64,000 nucleotides of DNA. It comes from CALLPQ01 sp964421675 (lineage in GTDB: Bacteria > Pseudomonadota > Alphaproteobacteria > Caulobacterales > Parvularculaceae). Below are positions 24,805-33,443 of this stretch, one piece after another. The position numbers and the translations under genes were made by a program. The notes below the pieces were generated by a model that searched no databases, had not been told where the DNA came from, and was given only the letters and a program-made list of their open reading frames with translations. Numbering within the stretch: the stretch's first letter is position 1; the number at the start of each line of letters is the position of its first letter. The stretch covers positions 1-64,000 of the forward strand of contig CAYQXV010000003.1 of the NCBI GenBank assembly GCA_964421675.1, written 5' to 3'.

Positions 24805-25800
24805 ATGAATGGGAAGGACCAGTCGTTGAAAGTCATTCTTGCTCAGCCGCGCGGATTTTGCGCAGGCGTTGATAGAGCTATTGATATTGTTGAGCGCGCG
24901 CTCGCTAAATATGGCGCGCCGGTCTATGTGCGCCATGAAATTGTGCACAATAAACATGTTGTCGAAACCCTGCGCGAGCGCGGTGCGATCTTTGTCGAGG
25001 AAGTTGACGAGATCCCCGAAGGCGCAGTGACAGTCTTTTCTGCGCACGGTGTGTCGCGCAAGGTCGAAGATGGCGCGCATTTACGCGAGCTTGATGTCAT
25101 TGACGCCACTTGCCCACTTGTGACGAAAGTGCACAAAGAAGGCCGCCGTTATGCGGGCAAAGGTTATGACATTGTGCTGATTGGCCATCTCGGCCACCCG
25201 GAAGTTGAAGGCACGCTCGGGCAAATTCCAGGCGCGGTGCATGTCATCAGTGAGCCTGAAGATGTTGCTACCTTGGAAGTGTCTGATCCTGATTGCGTTT
25301 CTTTTGTCACTCAGACGACCCTCTCTGTGAATGATACCCGTGAAGTGATTACCGCATTAAAGGAACGTTTCCCCAATATTGTTGGGCCCGATACGCGCGA
25401 CATTTGTTATGCCACACAAAATCGCCAGACCGCCGTTTTGGAAATGGTCAAGCAGGTTGATCTGCTCTTGGTGGTTGGTGCGAGCAATAGCTCAAATTCA
25501 AACCGTCTGCGCGAAATTGGCGAGAACCATGGCGTGCCCAGCTATTTGATTGCGGATCAAAAAATGTTTGATCCTGCCTGGCTTGAAGGGGTTGAGACCG
25601 TTGGCGTAACGGCGGGTGCATCCGCCCCCGAATCCCTTGTTCAAGCAACGATTACGCGGCTGCGCGAATGCCGCGATCTAACCGTTGAAAAACTCGACGG
25701 CGTTGAAGAAAATGTTCATTTCAAACTACCACCGGAACTCGCCGATGTTCCTCGCCCGGAAGCGGCGATGAAGGCGTGGGCCACAGAAGATTCTGTATAA
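24805..25800 (+). CDS. ispH: 4-hydroxy-3-methylbut-2-enyl diphosphate reductase
   Basis: IspH is the last enzyme of the MEP pathway and makes IPP and DMAPP. Its iron-sulfur cysteines are visible in PRGFCAGVDRAID, IDATCPLVTKVHKE and DTRDICYATQNRQ, and GASNSSNSNRLREI and TAGASAPESLVQ are family hallmarks. The product is about 331 residues, slightly longer than usual at the C-terminus. A GTG at 24796 could start three codons earlier, but the ATG at 24805 gives the expected N-terminus. It lies 43 bases before hpnH, the first hopanoid gene, so IPP supply and hopanoid elongation may be co-transcribed. Confidence 0.96.
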   Translation: MNGKDQSLKVILAQPRGFCAGVDRAIDIVERALAKYGAPVYVRHEIVHNKHVVETLRERGAIFVEEVDEIPEGAVTVFSAHGVSRKVEDGAHLRELDVIDATCPLVTKVHKEGRRYAGKGYDIVLIGHLGHPEVEGTLGQIPGAVHVISEPEDVATLEVSDPDCVSFVTQTTLSVNDTREVITALKERFPNIVGPDTRDICYATQNRQTAVLEMVKQVDLLLVVGASNSSNSNRLREIGENHGVPSYLIADQKMFDPAWLEGVETVGVTAGASAPESLVQATITRLRECRDLTVEKLDGVEENVHFKLPPELADVPRPEAAMKAWATEDSV

Positions 25801-25843
25801 CCGAAACCTTTGCTAAAAATAATCCGTTTCAGGAGAAACCAGC

Positions 25844-26998
25844 ATGTCAGTAACACTGCATCAACAAATTCGAATTGGCGCCTATTTGGTTAAGCAAAAG
25901 CTGCTTGGCCGCAAACGCTACCCGCTTGTGTTGATGTTGGAACCGTTATTTCGTTGTAACTTGGCCTGTGCGGGCTGCGGGAAGATTGATTTTCCAGCAC
26001 CGATCTTAAACCGCCGGCTTTCTGCGAAGGAATGTCTTGAGGCTGTTGATGAATGCGGGGCACCTTATGTTGCTATTCCCGGCGGTGAGCCGCTCATCCA
26101 TAAAGAGATTGGCGAGATTGTAGCGGGCATTGTTAAGCGCAAGAAATTTGTATCCCTGTGCACCAACGCATTGTTGCTTGAGAAAAAATTGGATCTGTTT
26201 GAGCCTTCTCCTTTTTTGCAGTTTTCTGTGCATCTTGATGGCCTCGAAAAACACCATGACAAAGCTGTGTGCCAGGAAGGCGTCTTTACCCAAGCGATTG
26301 ATGCGATCAAAGCGGCCAAAGCGCGCGGCTTTAACGTCAATGTAAACTGTACGGTTTTCGACGGCTATCCTGCTGATGAATTGGCGGACTATCTTGATTA
26401 TTGCACAAATGAGCTTGGCGTTGGTATTTCAATGTCGCCAGGCTTTGCCTATGAGCGCGCCGCTGATCAGACGACGTTCCTGAATCGTCGCAAGACAAAA
26501 TCTTTCTTCCGCGATTTATTCAAAATTGAAAAAGAGCGCGGATCAAAATGGGCGCTCACCCACTCTTCGCTGTATCTGGATTTCCTTGCGGGCAATCAAA
26601 AATTTGAATGCACACCGTGGGGCAACCCGACACGCAACGTCTTTGGGTGGCAAAAGCCGTGCTACCTGTTGGGCGAGGGATATGTTGATACCTTTAAAGA
26701 GCTTATGGAAACCACCGAGTGGGATTCATATGGCACGGGTAAATATGAAAAATGCGGTGACTGCATGGCCCATTGTGGCTATGAGCCAACTGCGGCTGAT
26801 GCTTCTATCGGTAATCCGTTTGCGATGATGAAAGTCAAACGGTTTGATCTGAAGACGGAAGGCTCAATGGCTGATGAGCTCGACCTTGAAAAAGCCCGCC
26901 CTGCAATTGATGTTCACGAACAAATTGTTGAGGAAGAGCTAGCCAAGATTGCTGCTGAGAAGAAGGACGCCAAGGAAACCGCGAAGGCTCACGCCTAA
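25844..26998 (+). CDS. hpnH: Adenosyl-hopene transferase (radical SAM)
   Basis: HpnH adds the 5'-deoxyadenosyl group to the hopene (diploptene) side chain, the first step towards extended C35 hopanoids. The radical-SAM cysteines lie at about 38, 42 and 45 in EPLFRCNLACAGCGKIDFP, and PGGEPLIH is the SAM-binding element. The C-terminal half holds further Cys (ECTPWGNPTRN, YEKCGDCMAHCGYEP) typical of this family. The length of 384 residues is normal. AGGAGA sits just before the ATG. Its last 60 bases overlap the end of the converging hpnG gene. Confidence 0.96.
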   Translation: MSVTLHQQIRIGAYLVKQKLLGRKRYPLVLMLEPLFRCNLACAGCGKIDFPAPILNRRLSAKECLEAVDECGAPYVAIPGGEPLIHKEIGEIVAGIVKRKKFVSLCTNALLLEKKLDLFEPSPFLQFSVHLDGLEKHHDKAVCQEGVFTQAIDAIKAAKARGFNVNVNCTVFDGYPADELADYLDYCTNELGVGISMSPGFAYERAADQTTFLNRRKTKSFFRDLFKIEKERGSKWALTHSSLYLDFLAGNQKFECTPWGNPTRNVFGWQKPCYLLGEGYVDTFKELMETTEWDSYGTGKYEKCGDCMAHCGYEPTAADASIGNPFAMMKVKRFDLKTEGSMADELDLEKARPAIDVHEQIVEEELAKIAAEKKDAKETAKAHA

Positions 26999-27649
26999 GG
27001 TTTTCAGGGCTTGATTTGAATCCTGTCCAAGCTGAATGAGCGCCGGGAATTGCGTTGGCTGCATGGCAGCCTTCGCAAGTGTTGCGGCAATGCGTGTGCC
27101 GCCATCTGGCTTTACCGCGCCGAGCGCCGCTGATGGCAGTGCGCGCTGAGCAGGGTCTGCAATTGCACGAACCGCAAGAAAGGGAACGCCCGCACGATGC
27201 GCCGCACGTGCGGCGCCGTGGCTTTCCATGTCGACGCTCTTGGCGTCATAGCGAGTGCGCAATTGTTCTTTTTCCGCCGGTGAACTGATCACCCGGTCTG
27301 ACCCGAAAATAATTGACGGCGAAATGCCAGCAGCGCGGTGGCTATGTTGGAGACGCGCAAGAGCCCCGGCATCGCAGGGAAATCGTTCCTGATTTCCCGT
27401 TACCACTTCGCTCCCAATGACAAGATCGCCGGGTTGATATGCAGGCAACAGTCCCCCGGAGACACCCGCGCTAACAATCATATCAACGCGCGGCGAGGTT
27501 GGGCTGTCCTGACACAGGGCAGTTGCCAGTTTTTCAGCGCGTGCCGCATTGGCACCAGAGATGACAATATCGACTCTCTCATCGGGAAACATACTACGGA
27601 CCGCTTTGGCTTCCGATAGCAGTCCACATATGACACCAATTTTAACCAT
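26939..27649 (-). CDS. hpnG: Hopanoid-associated phosphorylase (adenosylhopane nucleosidase/phosphorylase)
   Basis: HpnG removes adenine from adenosylhopane, the step after HpnH, to give ribosylhopane. It is a nucleoside-phosphorylase fold protein. IGVICGLLSEAKAV is at the N-terminus, VSAGVSGGLLP holds the purine/phosphate loop, and KSVDMESHGAARAAHRAGVPF is the Glu-bearing ribose site typical of MTA/SAH nucleosidases. I start at the ATG at 27649 (MVKIGVICG), preceded by GGTGGAAAAAG. The open frame extends seven codons upstream. The last 20 codons are antisense to the end of hpnH. That overlap puts the substrate-linked enzymes tail to tail. Confidence 0.9.
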   Translation of the reverse strand: MVKIGVICGLLSEAKAVRSMFPDERVDIVISGANAARAEKLATALCQDSPTSPRVDMIVSAGVSGGLLPAYQPGDLVIGSEVVTGNQERFPCDAGALARLQHSHRAAGISPSIIFGSDRVISSPAEKEQLRTRYDAKSVDMESHGAARAAHRAGVPFLAVRAIADPAQRALPSAALGAVKPDGGTRIAATLAKAAMQPTQFPALIQLGQDSNQALKTLGVSLRGFLGVLLLSSNLG

Positions 27650-27772
27650 CTTTTTCCACCAAAGTTCCAACGCCCACTTATAGTTTCTTAAATTGCTGCA
27701 AAGATGGGGCCATGTTCCATTTTCATCCTAATGCCGCTTTAAACCCGGCGCAGACCCCCTAGGTGCATCGTT

Positions 27773-29113
27773 TCAGTATCGCCCAAGCGCGAAGCTGGCT
27801 GCATTGTTGCCGGACCGAATAGCCCCTTCAATCGTTGCCGGAACGCCGGTATCAATATGATCGCCAGCGAGGAACAGGTTTTGATAGGCTGTGCGCGGTT
27901 TTAGTCTTTTTGCAACGCCGTCAGGGGATTGATCAAAGGTTGCGCGTTTTTCTCTAATCACCCGTACCTTTTCATAGCGCATATCACCAAGCTCCAGTGC
28001 GATGCATGTCTCTCGCCACAATCGTTCTGCGACTTCATCATTGGGAACATCATCCATGCCAATCGCATGGGAGGCGGAAACGGTTAGGCTAACAATGTCG
28101 TCGTGGATGACGGCCCATTGCGCATCAGAATTCAGCATACCGATAAAAAATCCTTCACCCAGCGCCCGGCGGGGCAGGGGCTTTGGTGCCAGAAAATGCA
28201 CATTCAAAATGCTGGCATCATCGCCCGGCGGATCGAGCTCTGGCATAACCTGTTTGAGCCGGGATGGCGGCAATGCAATGATGACGGCCGTAGTCGGTTT
28301 GACTTCTATTGTTTCGTTAGAAAATTCTAGGGCGCTTATATGTCCGGCTTTTCGTTCGAGACCGCGCAGCCGTGCGCCGAAGGAAATATCAACGCCTTCT
28401 TGTTTGAGAGTTTGAACGGCGGGCTCAATAAAGGCAGCGCCCAGGCCATTTTTGCCGGTCATGGGAATGCAGGACTGCCCGCCTAACGCAAAGGTTTGTC
28501 TTAATACGGACCATAATAATTTGGCTTGCCCCAATTGCGGTGTCGTGTTGAGCACGGCAAGCGTTAGGGGTTCCCATAATCGTTTATAGAGGAGGGCATT
28601 TCCCTGAGCTGGTTGAGCGTGTTTTGATGTGGCGGAATTTGCATCGCCAAGTCCAACAGCTTTGGCAACGCTATCACTTTTGCCAGCCATCGCAATTTTA
28701 AGGCCCGCCAAATAATTGCTGAGCTTTGTGCCCGGTATCCGGGTTTTCTGGTCAAAGGCCCAAAACGGTATTGGGCCTTCATTAAATCTCAGCGTCCATC
28801 GTTCTTGGGATTTTACATCAACAAATGGGTAGAGCGCAAAAGGCGGGCTTGTGAGTTGATCACTCGCGCCAATTCGCTCCAAATATGCGCGCGCCTGTTT
28901 GTTTGCAGACATGATGAAATGATTGCCATTGTCGATTTTACGATCGAGATATTTGTCATGAAACGACCGACAGCGCCCGCCTGCATGGCCCGCCCCTTCA
29001 AACAGATGGACCTTTTTCCCGGCCGCCGATATGGCCAGACTGGCGGCAAGCCCGGACAATCCGGCTCCGATTACAATGGCATCTTTAGCAGCCACTCTAT
29101 CCGTGTCGCTCAT
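27773..29113 (-). CDS. hpnE: Hydroxysqualene dehydroxylase
   Basis: HpnE is an FAD enzyme that reduces hydroxysqualene to squalene, the last step of the bacterial HpnC-D-E route. It starts with the dinucleotide motif AIVIGAGLSGLAASLAIS, followed by HAGGRCRSFHD, both typical of the phytoene-desaturase-like amine oxidases. A C-terminal FLAGDHIDTGVPATIEGAIRS completes the FAD site. The length of 446 residues is normal. It is the third gene of the minus-strand hpnC-hpnD-hpnE unit and starts 15 bases after hpnD ends. Confidence 0.94.
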   Translation of the reverse strand: MSDTDRVAAKDAIVIGAGLSGLAASLAISAAGKKVHLFEGAGHAGGRCRSFHDKYLDRKIDNGNHFIMSANKQARAYLERIGASDQLTSPPFALYPFVDVKSQERWTLRFNEGPIPFWAFDQKTRIPGTKLSNYLAGLKIAMAGKSDSVAKAVGLGDANSATSKHAQPAQGNALLYKRLWEPLTLAVLNTTPQLGQAKLLWSVLRQTFALGGQSCIPMTGKNGLGAAFIEPAVQTLKQEGVDISFGARLRGLERKAGHISALEFSNETIEVKPTTAVIIALPPSRLKQVMPELDPPGDDASILNVHFLAPKPLPRRALGEGFFIGMLNSDAQWAVIHDDIVSLTVSASHAIGMDDVPNDEVAERLWRETCIALELGDMRYEKVRVIREKRATFDQSPDGVAKRLKPRTAYQNLFLAGDHIDTGVPATIEGAIRSGNNAASFALGRY

Positions 29114-29128
29114 CGATCGGCCTTTATT

Positions 29129-30028
29129 TTAAACACTCTTTTCAAGACCCTCGTGCAGGGGAGGAGCAATGGCATAGCGCGCTGAGATCATCAGCTTTTC
29201 CCATTTTGACATGGAAACCGGCGTGCCAGTTTTATCCCAGCCGCGCGCTTCAAGACGTTGAAAAATGCCCTCATAAACCCCCATCATTAGCAGCGCCGGG
29301 CGCACCACCCGCCAATCCAGCGACTGCAATGCGGCGCGCGTATCAATAAATTTTTGCCGGGCGATCTGCGCTAAATCTTCGGCAACATTGGCAAGCCCAT
29401 CGGCTTCAACAATCTGCGCAGGATCTTTAGGCACATTATATTTTTCTAAAAATTCCGCAGGCAGATAAAGACGATTGATTTTTGCATCATCACCAACATC
29501 GCGCAAAATATTTGTCAGTTGCAGGGCATCCCCAAGGGATAAAGCAAATTGGCGCGCGGCCTCACTATTGGGTGCGCCAAAAACCGGCATGGATAAAAGG
29601 CCAACCGCGCCCGCGGCCCGGCGGGTATAGGCCATTAATGTTTCAAGGCTTGGTGCGATGATGGGGCCATGGGCATCCATCTCCATGCCTTCAATGACGA
29701 GAATAAATTCTTCTTTTGGTAGATTGAACCGGTCGATTGGTCCGGCAAGGGCGCGCCCGGTTAAAGTTTGCGGGGTGCCTGCGTAAAGATGATCTAGTTC
29801 TGTGCGCCACCCATCAAGTTGGCGTTGGCGTTCACTGGCAATGATGCCCTCATCATCGGCAATATCGTCAACTTCCCGGCAAAACGCATAGACAGCATAC
29901 ATGCCTTCGCGCCGCGGTTTTGATAAGATGCGCATGCCATTTGCAAAAGAGGTGCCGGACCGTTTTACAGTAGCGATGGCGTGTTCGCGCGCTGTACTAT
30001 CATCAATGTAGGTCTGTGATGTGCTCAT
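29129..30028 (-). CDS. hpnD: Presqualene diphosphate synthase
   Basis: HpnD joins two farnesyl diphosphates into presqualene diphosphate. The squalene/phytoene-synthase signatures are present: YAFCREVDDIADDEG (first Asp-rich motif, about residue 50) and QLTNILRDVGDDAKINRLYLP (second, about 165). Its 299 residues are normal. It overlaps the upstream hpnC by four bases (29129-30028 against 30025-30900) and is followed by hpnE. The order C-D-E is the common alphaproteobacterial one. Confidence 0.94.
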   Translation of the reverse strand: MSTSQTYIDDSTAREHAIATVKRSGTSFANGMRILSKPRREGMYAVYAFCREVDDIADDEGIIASERQRQLDGWRTELDHLYAGTPQTLTGRALAGPIDRFNLPKEEFILVIEGMEMDAHGPIIAPSLETLMAYTRRAAGAVGLLSMPVFGAPNSEAARQFALSLGDALQLTNILRDVGDDAKINRLYLPAEFLEKYNVPKDPAQIVEADGLANVAEDLAQIARQKFIDTRAALQSLDWRVVRPALLMMGVYEGIFQRLEARGWDKTGTPVSMSKWEKLMISARYAIAPPLHEGLEKSV

Positions 30029-30900
30029 GAGCGCCGTCCTGCCCGGAAAAATCCGGAAACCGCGCCGCCAAACCCAGAGAGGACAAAGTCAGGTTTGGAC
30101 AGAGCAACGCGTGTTGCCAACGGATCGGCGCGACGTAGTTTTTGTATCAATCGATCTGCAAGCTTGATGATCACCGCAGATTCCATGGCAAGATGACGGT
30201 TTTTCAAAACAGCAGGCAGTTGCCGCGCGTCTTGCATGAAAAGCTCGCATCCATCCAGCATCCGGTCTGCGACTTGGCGCAATCCGGGGCTCATGGATTT
30301 CGCGCGCACATCGTCAACACTTGACCCTTCCTCGTCCAGCCAGTCGGTGGGGATATAACAGCGATCCATCTCATGGAGGTCATCGCCGCAATCTTGAAGA
30401 TGATTGATAATTTGCAGCACCGTGCACAGCGCGTCGGACTGTTTGTAGCCCGCTTCATCTTCGCCGTGGAGATCAAGCAGATATCTGCCAACCGGATTTG
30501 CTGAATATTCACAATAGCCAATCAGGCTTTGCCAATCTTTATAGCGCGACTGAACAGCATCTTGCACAAAGGCAATCACCAGATCGGTGCCGTGGCGGGT
30601 TGTTACATTGGTTTCCAGCAAACTCGCGCGCAAATTTGTCGCTTTTTCAAAGCCGCGCGTTGGAACGGGCTTGCCTTCCAGCACATCTGCAAAACTGTTG
30701 AGGCGGCTAATCTTGTCATCGGGCGCTGTGTCGGGATTGTCGACAATATCGTCTATGGCGCGTGCATAGGCGTAAAAGGCTGCCACATGGCCGCGCAAAT
30801 GTTTTGGCAGCAGAAATGAGCCAACTGGAAAATTCTCATCCTTGGCCCCCTTGCCAGAGGGCGTTTCGGGATGGGAGGATTGGGGGAGTGTTTCAGCCAT
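30025..30900 (-). CDS. hpnC: Hydroxysqualene synthase
   Basis: HpnC hydrolyses and rearranges presqualene diphosphate to hydroxysqualene. It belongs to the same family as HpnD, with YAYARAIDDIVDNPD (about residue 45) and LQDCGDDLHEMDRCYIP (about 165) as the two Asp-rich motifs. YCEYSANPVGRYLLDLHG is characteristic of HpnC. The 291-residue protein heads the minus-strand unit and diverges from hpnB, whose start lies 137 bases away. The shared intergenic region probably holds both promoters. Confidence 0.94.
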   Translation of the reverse strand: MAETLPQSSHPETPSGKGAKDENFPVGSFLLPKHLRGHVAAFYAYARAIDDIVDNPDTAPDDKISRLNSFADVLEGKPVPTRGFEKATNLRASLLETNVTTRHGTDLVIAFVQDAVQSRYKDWQSLIGYCEYSANPVGRYLLDLHGEDEAGYKQSDALCTVLQIINHLQDCGDDLHEMDRCYIPTDWLDEEGSSVDDVRAKSMSPGLRQVADRMLDGCELFMQDARQLPAVLKNRHLAMESAVIIKLADRLIQKLRRADPLATRVALSKPDFVLSGFGGAVSGFFRAGRRS

Positions 30901-31037
30901 AGTCCCTTACCGAGGGAGCTCAAAGCTCCCTTATTGCCCCTCTTGGAATTGTCCATTTTGATTGGACCCTTTGCAAGGGTTGATGTAGCGCGTCCAGGCG
31001 ATAAACCCAAGGGGATAGGTGCAGAAAAGGAGCGGGT

Positions 31038-32240
31038 ATGGTGCTGGCATGGCTTGCCTTCATGGCGATGGTGATCTGGATATGGCTGATTGCGTTTCGC
31101 GACGAATATTGGCGTGCGGACCAGCGCCTCGACCGGTATCGCTCGGTTGCGGATTGGCCATCTATTGCGATCATAATACCGGCGCGCAATGAGGCAGCGT
31201 CGATTTCGCCTGTCTTGCGATCCCACCTGCAAACCGACTATCCCGGCAAATGGTCACTCGTTCTGGTGAATGATCACTCAAACGATAATACACAGGCCCT
31301 GGCCGAGGAGGCGCTAGACGGCGAGCCCCGCGCCACCATCGTCATGCCGCCCGCATTGCCCGATGGCTGGAGCGGTAAAATCTGGGCGCAAAAAGCCGCC
31401 ATTGATCATATTGCGACCCACGGGGAGGGCGATGGCCCGGTCTATTTTCTGATGACTGACGCCGATATTGTGCATGCCCCCTCGACATTGCGAAAGCTGG
31501 TCTCGTGCGCCGAGCATGATCAATTGGCTATGGTCTCGTTAATGGCGCGCCTTGATGCGCGCGGGTTTTGGGGGGGATTGCTTATTCCTGCTTTCGTTTA
31601 TTTTTTCATGAAGCTTTATCCATTCGCCGGGGTCAATCGTCGCTCGTCGCCGCTTGCGGGAGCGGCAGGGGGATGCATGTTGGTTCGCGCAGACCGGCTA
31701 AAAGCTGTGGGCGGTGTTGACGCGATCAAGGAAGCGCTGATTGATGATTGCGCGCTTGCGACGCTGATGAAAAATGGGACACGCGATAAGAGCAAAAGTG
31801 TCGAACCATCCGAACGCACGCCAATTTTTCTTGGCATTGCTGATCAAGAAGTTGTCAGCCTGCGCGATAATCAATCCTTGTCGACAATTTGGGCAATGGT
31901 GTCGCGCACCGCATTCTCACAGCTTGATCATTCCGCTGTTAAATTACTCATATCAGTTTTGGGTATGGTGATTGTTTACATGGTTGCGCCATTTGTCTGG
32001 CTGACTTGGCCGTTCCATGGGCAATCTTATGCGTTTGGCTATGCAATGATTGCGGCCACCATAATGTTGGTAAGTTATTTGCCGATTATGTTGGTGTACC
32101 GACGGCCGGTCTGGTGGTGCTTGACGCTACCAATGGCGGCTTTTGTCTACACGCTCATGACGATTTCATCAGCGTGGCAATATTGGCGCGGCGCGGGCAA
32201 TGCCTGGAAGGGGCGACACTACAAAAAGCAAACGGAGTGA
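31038..32240 (+). CDS. hpnB: Hopene-associated glycosyltransferase
   Basis: HpnB proteins are GT2 enzymes found in hopanoid clusters, and their acceptor is not established. The 400-residue product has an N-terminal membrane helix (LAFMAMVIWIWLIAF), then IAIIIPARNEAASI, LVLVNDHSNDNTQ, the metal-binding MTDADIVHAP and EALIDDCALATLMKNG. Three more hydrophobic segments lie near the C-terminus (about 305-330, 335-355 and 360-380). AAAGGAGCGGG lies before the ATG. It is divergent from hpnC and ends 33 bases before the converging dehalogenase gene. Confidence 0.92.
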   Translation: MVLAWLAFMAMVIWIWLIAFRDEYWRADQRLDRYRSVADWPSIAIIIPARNEAASISPVLRSHLQTDYPGKWSLVLVNDHSNDNTQALAEEALDGEPRATIVMPPALPDGWSGKIWAQKAAIDHIATHGEGDGPVYFLMTDADIVHAPSTLRKLVSCAEHDQLAMVSLMARLDARGFWGGLLIPAFVYFFMKLYPFAGVNRRSSPLAGAAGGCMLVRADRLKAVGGVDAIKEALIDDCALATLMKNGTRDKSKSVEPSERTPIFLGIADQEVVSLRDNQSLSTIWAMVSRTAFSQLDHSAVKLLISVLGMVIVYMVAPFVWLTWPFHGQSYAFGYAMIAATIMLVSYLPIMLVYRRPVWWCLTLPMAAFVYTLMTISSAWQYWRGAGNAWKGRHYKKQTE

Positions 32241-32273
32241 GGGCGCAGTGAGTGCAGTCACGCGAGGTAAGGC

Positions 32274-33179
32274 TTACTCTAATCCAAAATGGGCAAGAGC
32301 GTGCTGCGCAACTTGTTCGCCATGTTCCTGAACAAAATGACCGGCCTCTTTAAGCTCGAGTGGCTCTGGGCAGCCGCTAATCATTTTGCGAAGCGAGTAC
32401 ATGGTTTTGGGCGCGATGACCGGGTCCTGCATGCCAATCGCCATCAGGCTTTCTCCTTTCCAGCGATCCGTCCAGAATTCACGCGCGGCGAACGCGGTAT
32501 CAATTCCTTCAACGCTTCCCCCTTCAACCATGACCAATTCTGGAAACCGGCGCACGCCCGCTTTGTAATCGCGGCTCGGGAATGGCGCGCCATAAGCATT
32601 CGCTTCGGCATCCGTAAGGGACGGAGTGCTGCGTTTCATCAGCGCAGCAATATTCATATCCGGGTTGGCACGATTATAGGTTTTCCACGCTTCAAATCCG
32701 GGTGCCGGTTTTTCGCCAACCGGCAGGAATGTATTCATTACCAGCAGCCGTGAGTAGCGTCTGGGGGCCTCCATGGGCAAGGTGAGGCCCAGTACACCGC
32801 CCCAATCCTGGCACACTAAACAGACATTTTTCAGATCAAGTGCCTCAATCGCGGCGAGCAACGCCTTTCTATGAAAATAGAAGGTATATTGTGCATCATC
32901 AGTTGGTTTATCGGAGCGACCAAAGCCGAACAAATCGGGCGCAATGACGCGGTGTCCCGCGCGCGTGAAGATTGGGATCATTTTTCTGTAAAGATAGGCC
33001 CAGCTCGGTTGACCATGAAGGCATAGAAATGTGACCTCAGCATCCTTCGGTCCTTCGTCGATATAGTGCATGCGCAGGCCATCATAGCCCGGTAAATTTG
33101 TCAGATATTGCGGGGAATAGCGCCAGTCAGGAAGGTTTTCAAAATGCTCGTCACTGGTTCTGACAAAGTCGATGGCCAT
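32274..33179 (-). CDS. Haloalkane dehalogenase (alpha/beta hydrolase, HLD-I-like)
   Basis: This 301-residue alpha/beta hydrolase hydrolyses carbon-halogen bonds if the family call is right. The nucleophile elbow is VCQDWGG, with Asp125 in place of the usual Ser and the halide-binding Trp126 next to it. The acid is Asp252 in GMQDPVI and the base His281 in AGHFVQEHG. HGQPSWAYLYRKM near residue 55 is the oxyanion-hole region, and Trp165 is a candidate second halide ligand. The length and the D-W pair fit subfamily I (DhlA/DhmA-like). It diverges from lpd and converges with hpnB, in no obvious catabolic operon. Confidence 0.87.
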   Translation of the reverse strand: MAIDFVRTSDEHFENLPDWRYSPQYLTNLPGYDGLRMHYIDEGPKDAEVTFLCLHGQPSWAYLYRKMIPIFTRAGHRVIAPDLFGFGRSDKPTDDAQYTFYFHRKALLAAIEALDLKNVCLVCQDWGGVLGLTLPMEAPRRYSRLLVMNTFLPVGEKPAPGFEAWKTYNRANPDMNIAALMKRSTPSLTDAEANAYGAPFPSRDYKAGVRRFPELVMVEGGSVEGIDTAFAAREFWTDRWKGESLMAIGMQDPVIAPKTMYSLRKMISGCPEPLELKEAGHFVQEHGEQVAQHALAHFGLE

Positions 33180-33443
33180 AGTTTTGGTCCTGTAAAGTTC
33201 TAGTCCTGTAAATTTCTGGCGATCGCAGATCAGCCGTCATTCTTTCTACTGGTATAGTCTGATCCAACCTCACTTGCCAATATTTACCGGGTGTTTGTTT
33301 GTGCGCCCTGTAATTACACGCATTACGGTCAACCCATCTGGTTTTTGGTCCATCACAGATTGCCGCTGGCCATTGCCACAACTCGCTACGCGCGGTATTC
33401 CCAAATTGCTTTCTTTCAGATTTTCTTGCGGAGTTTTAATCCT

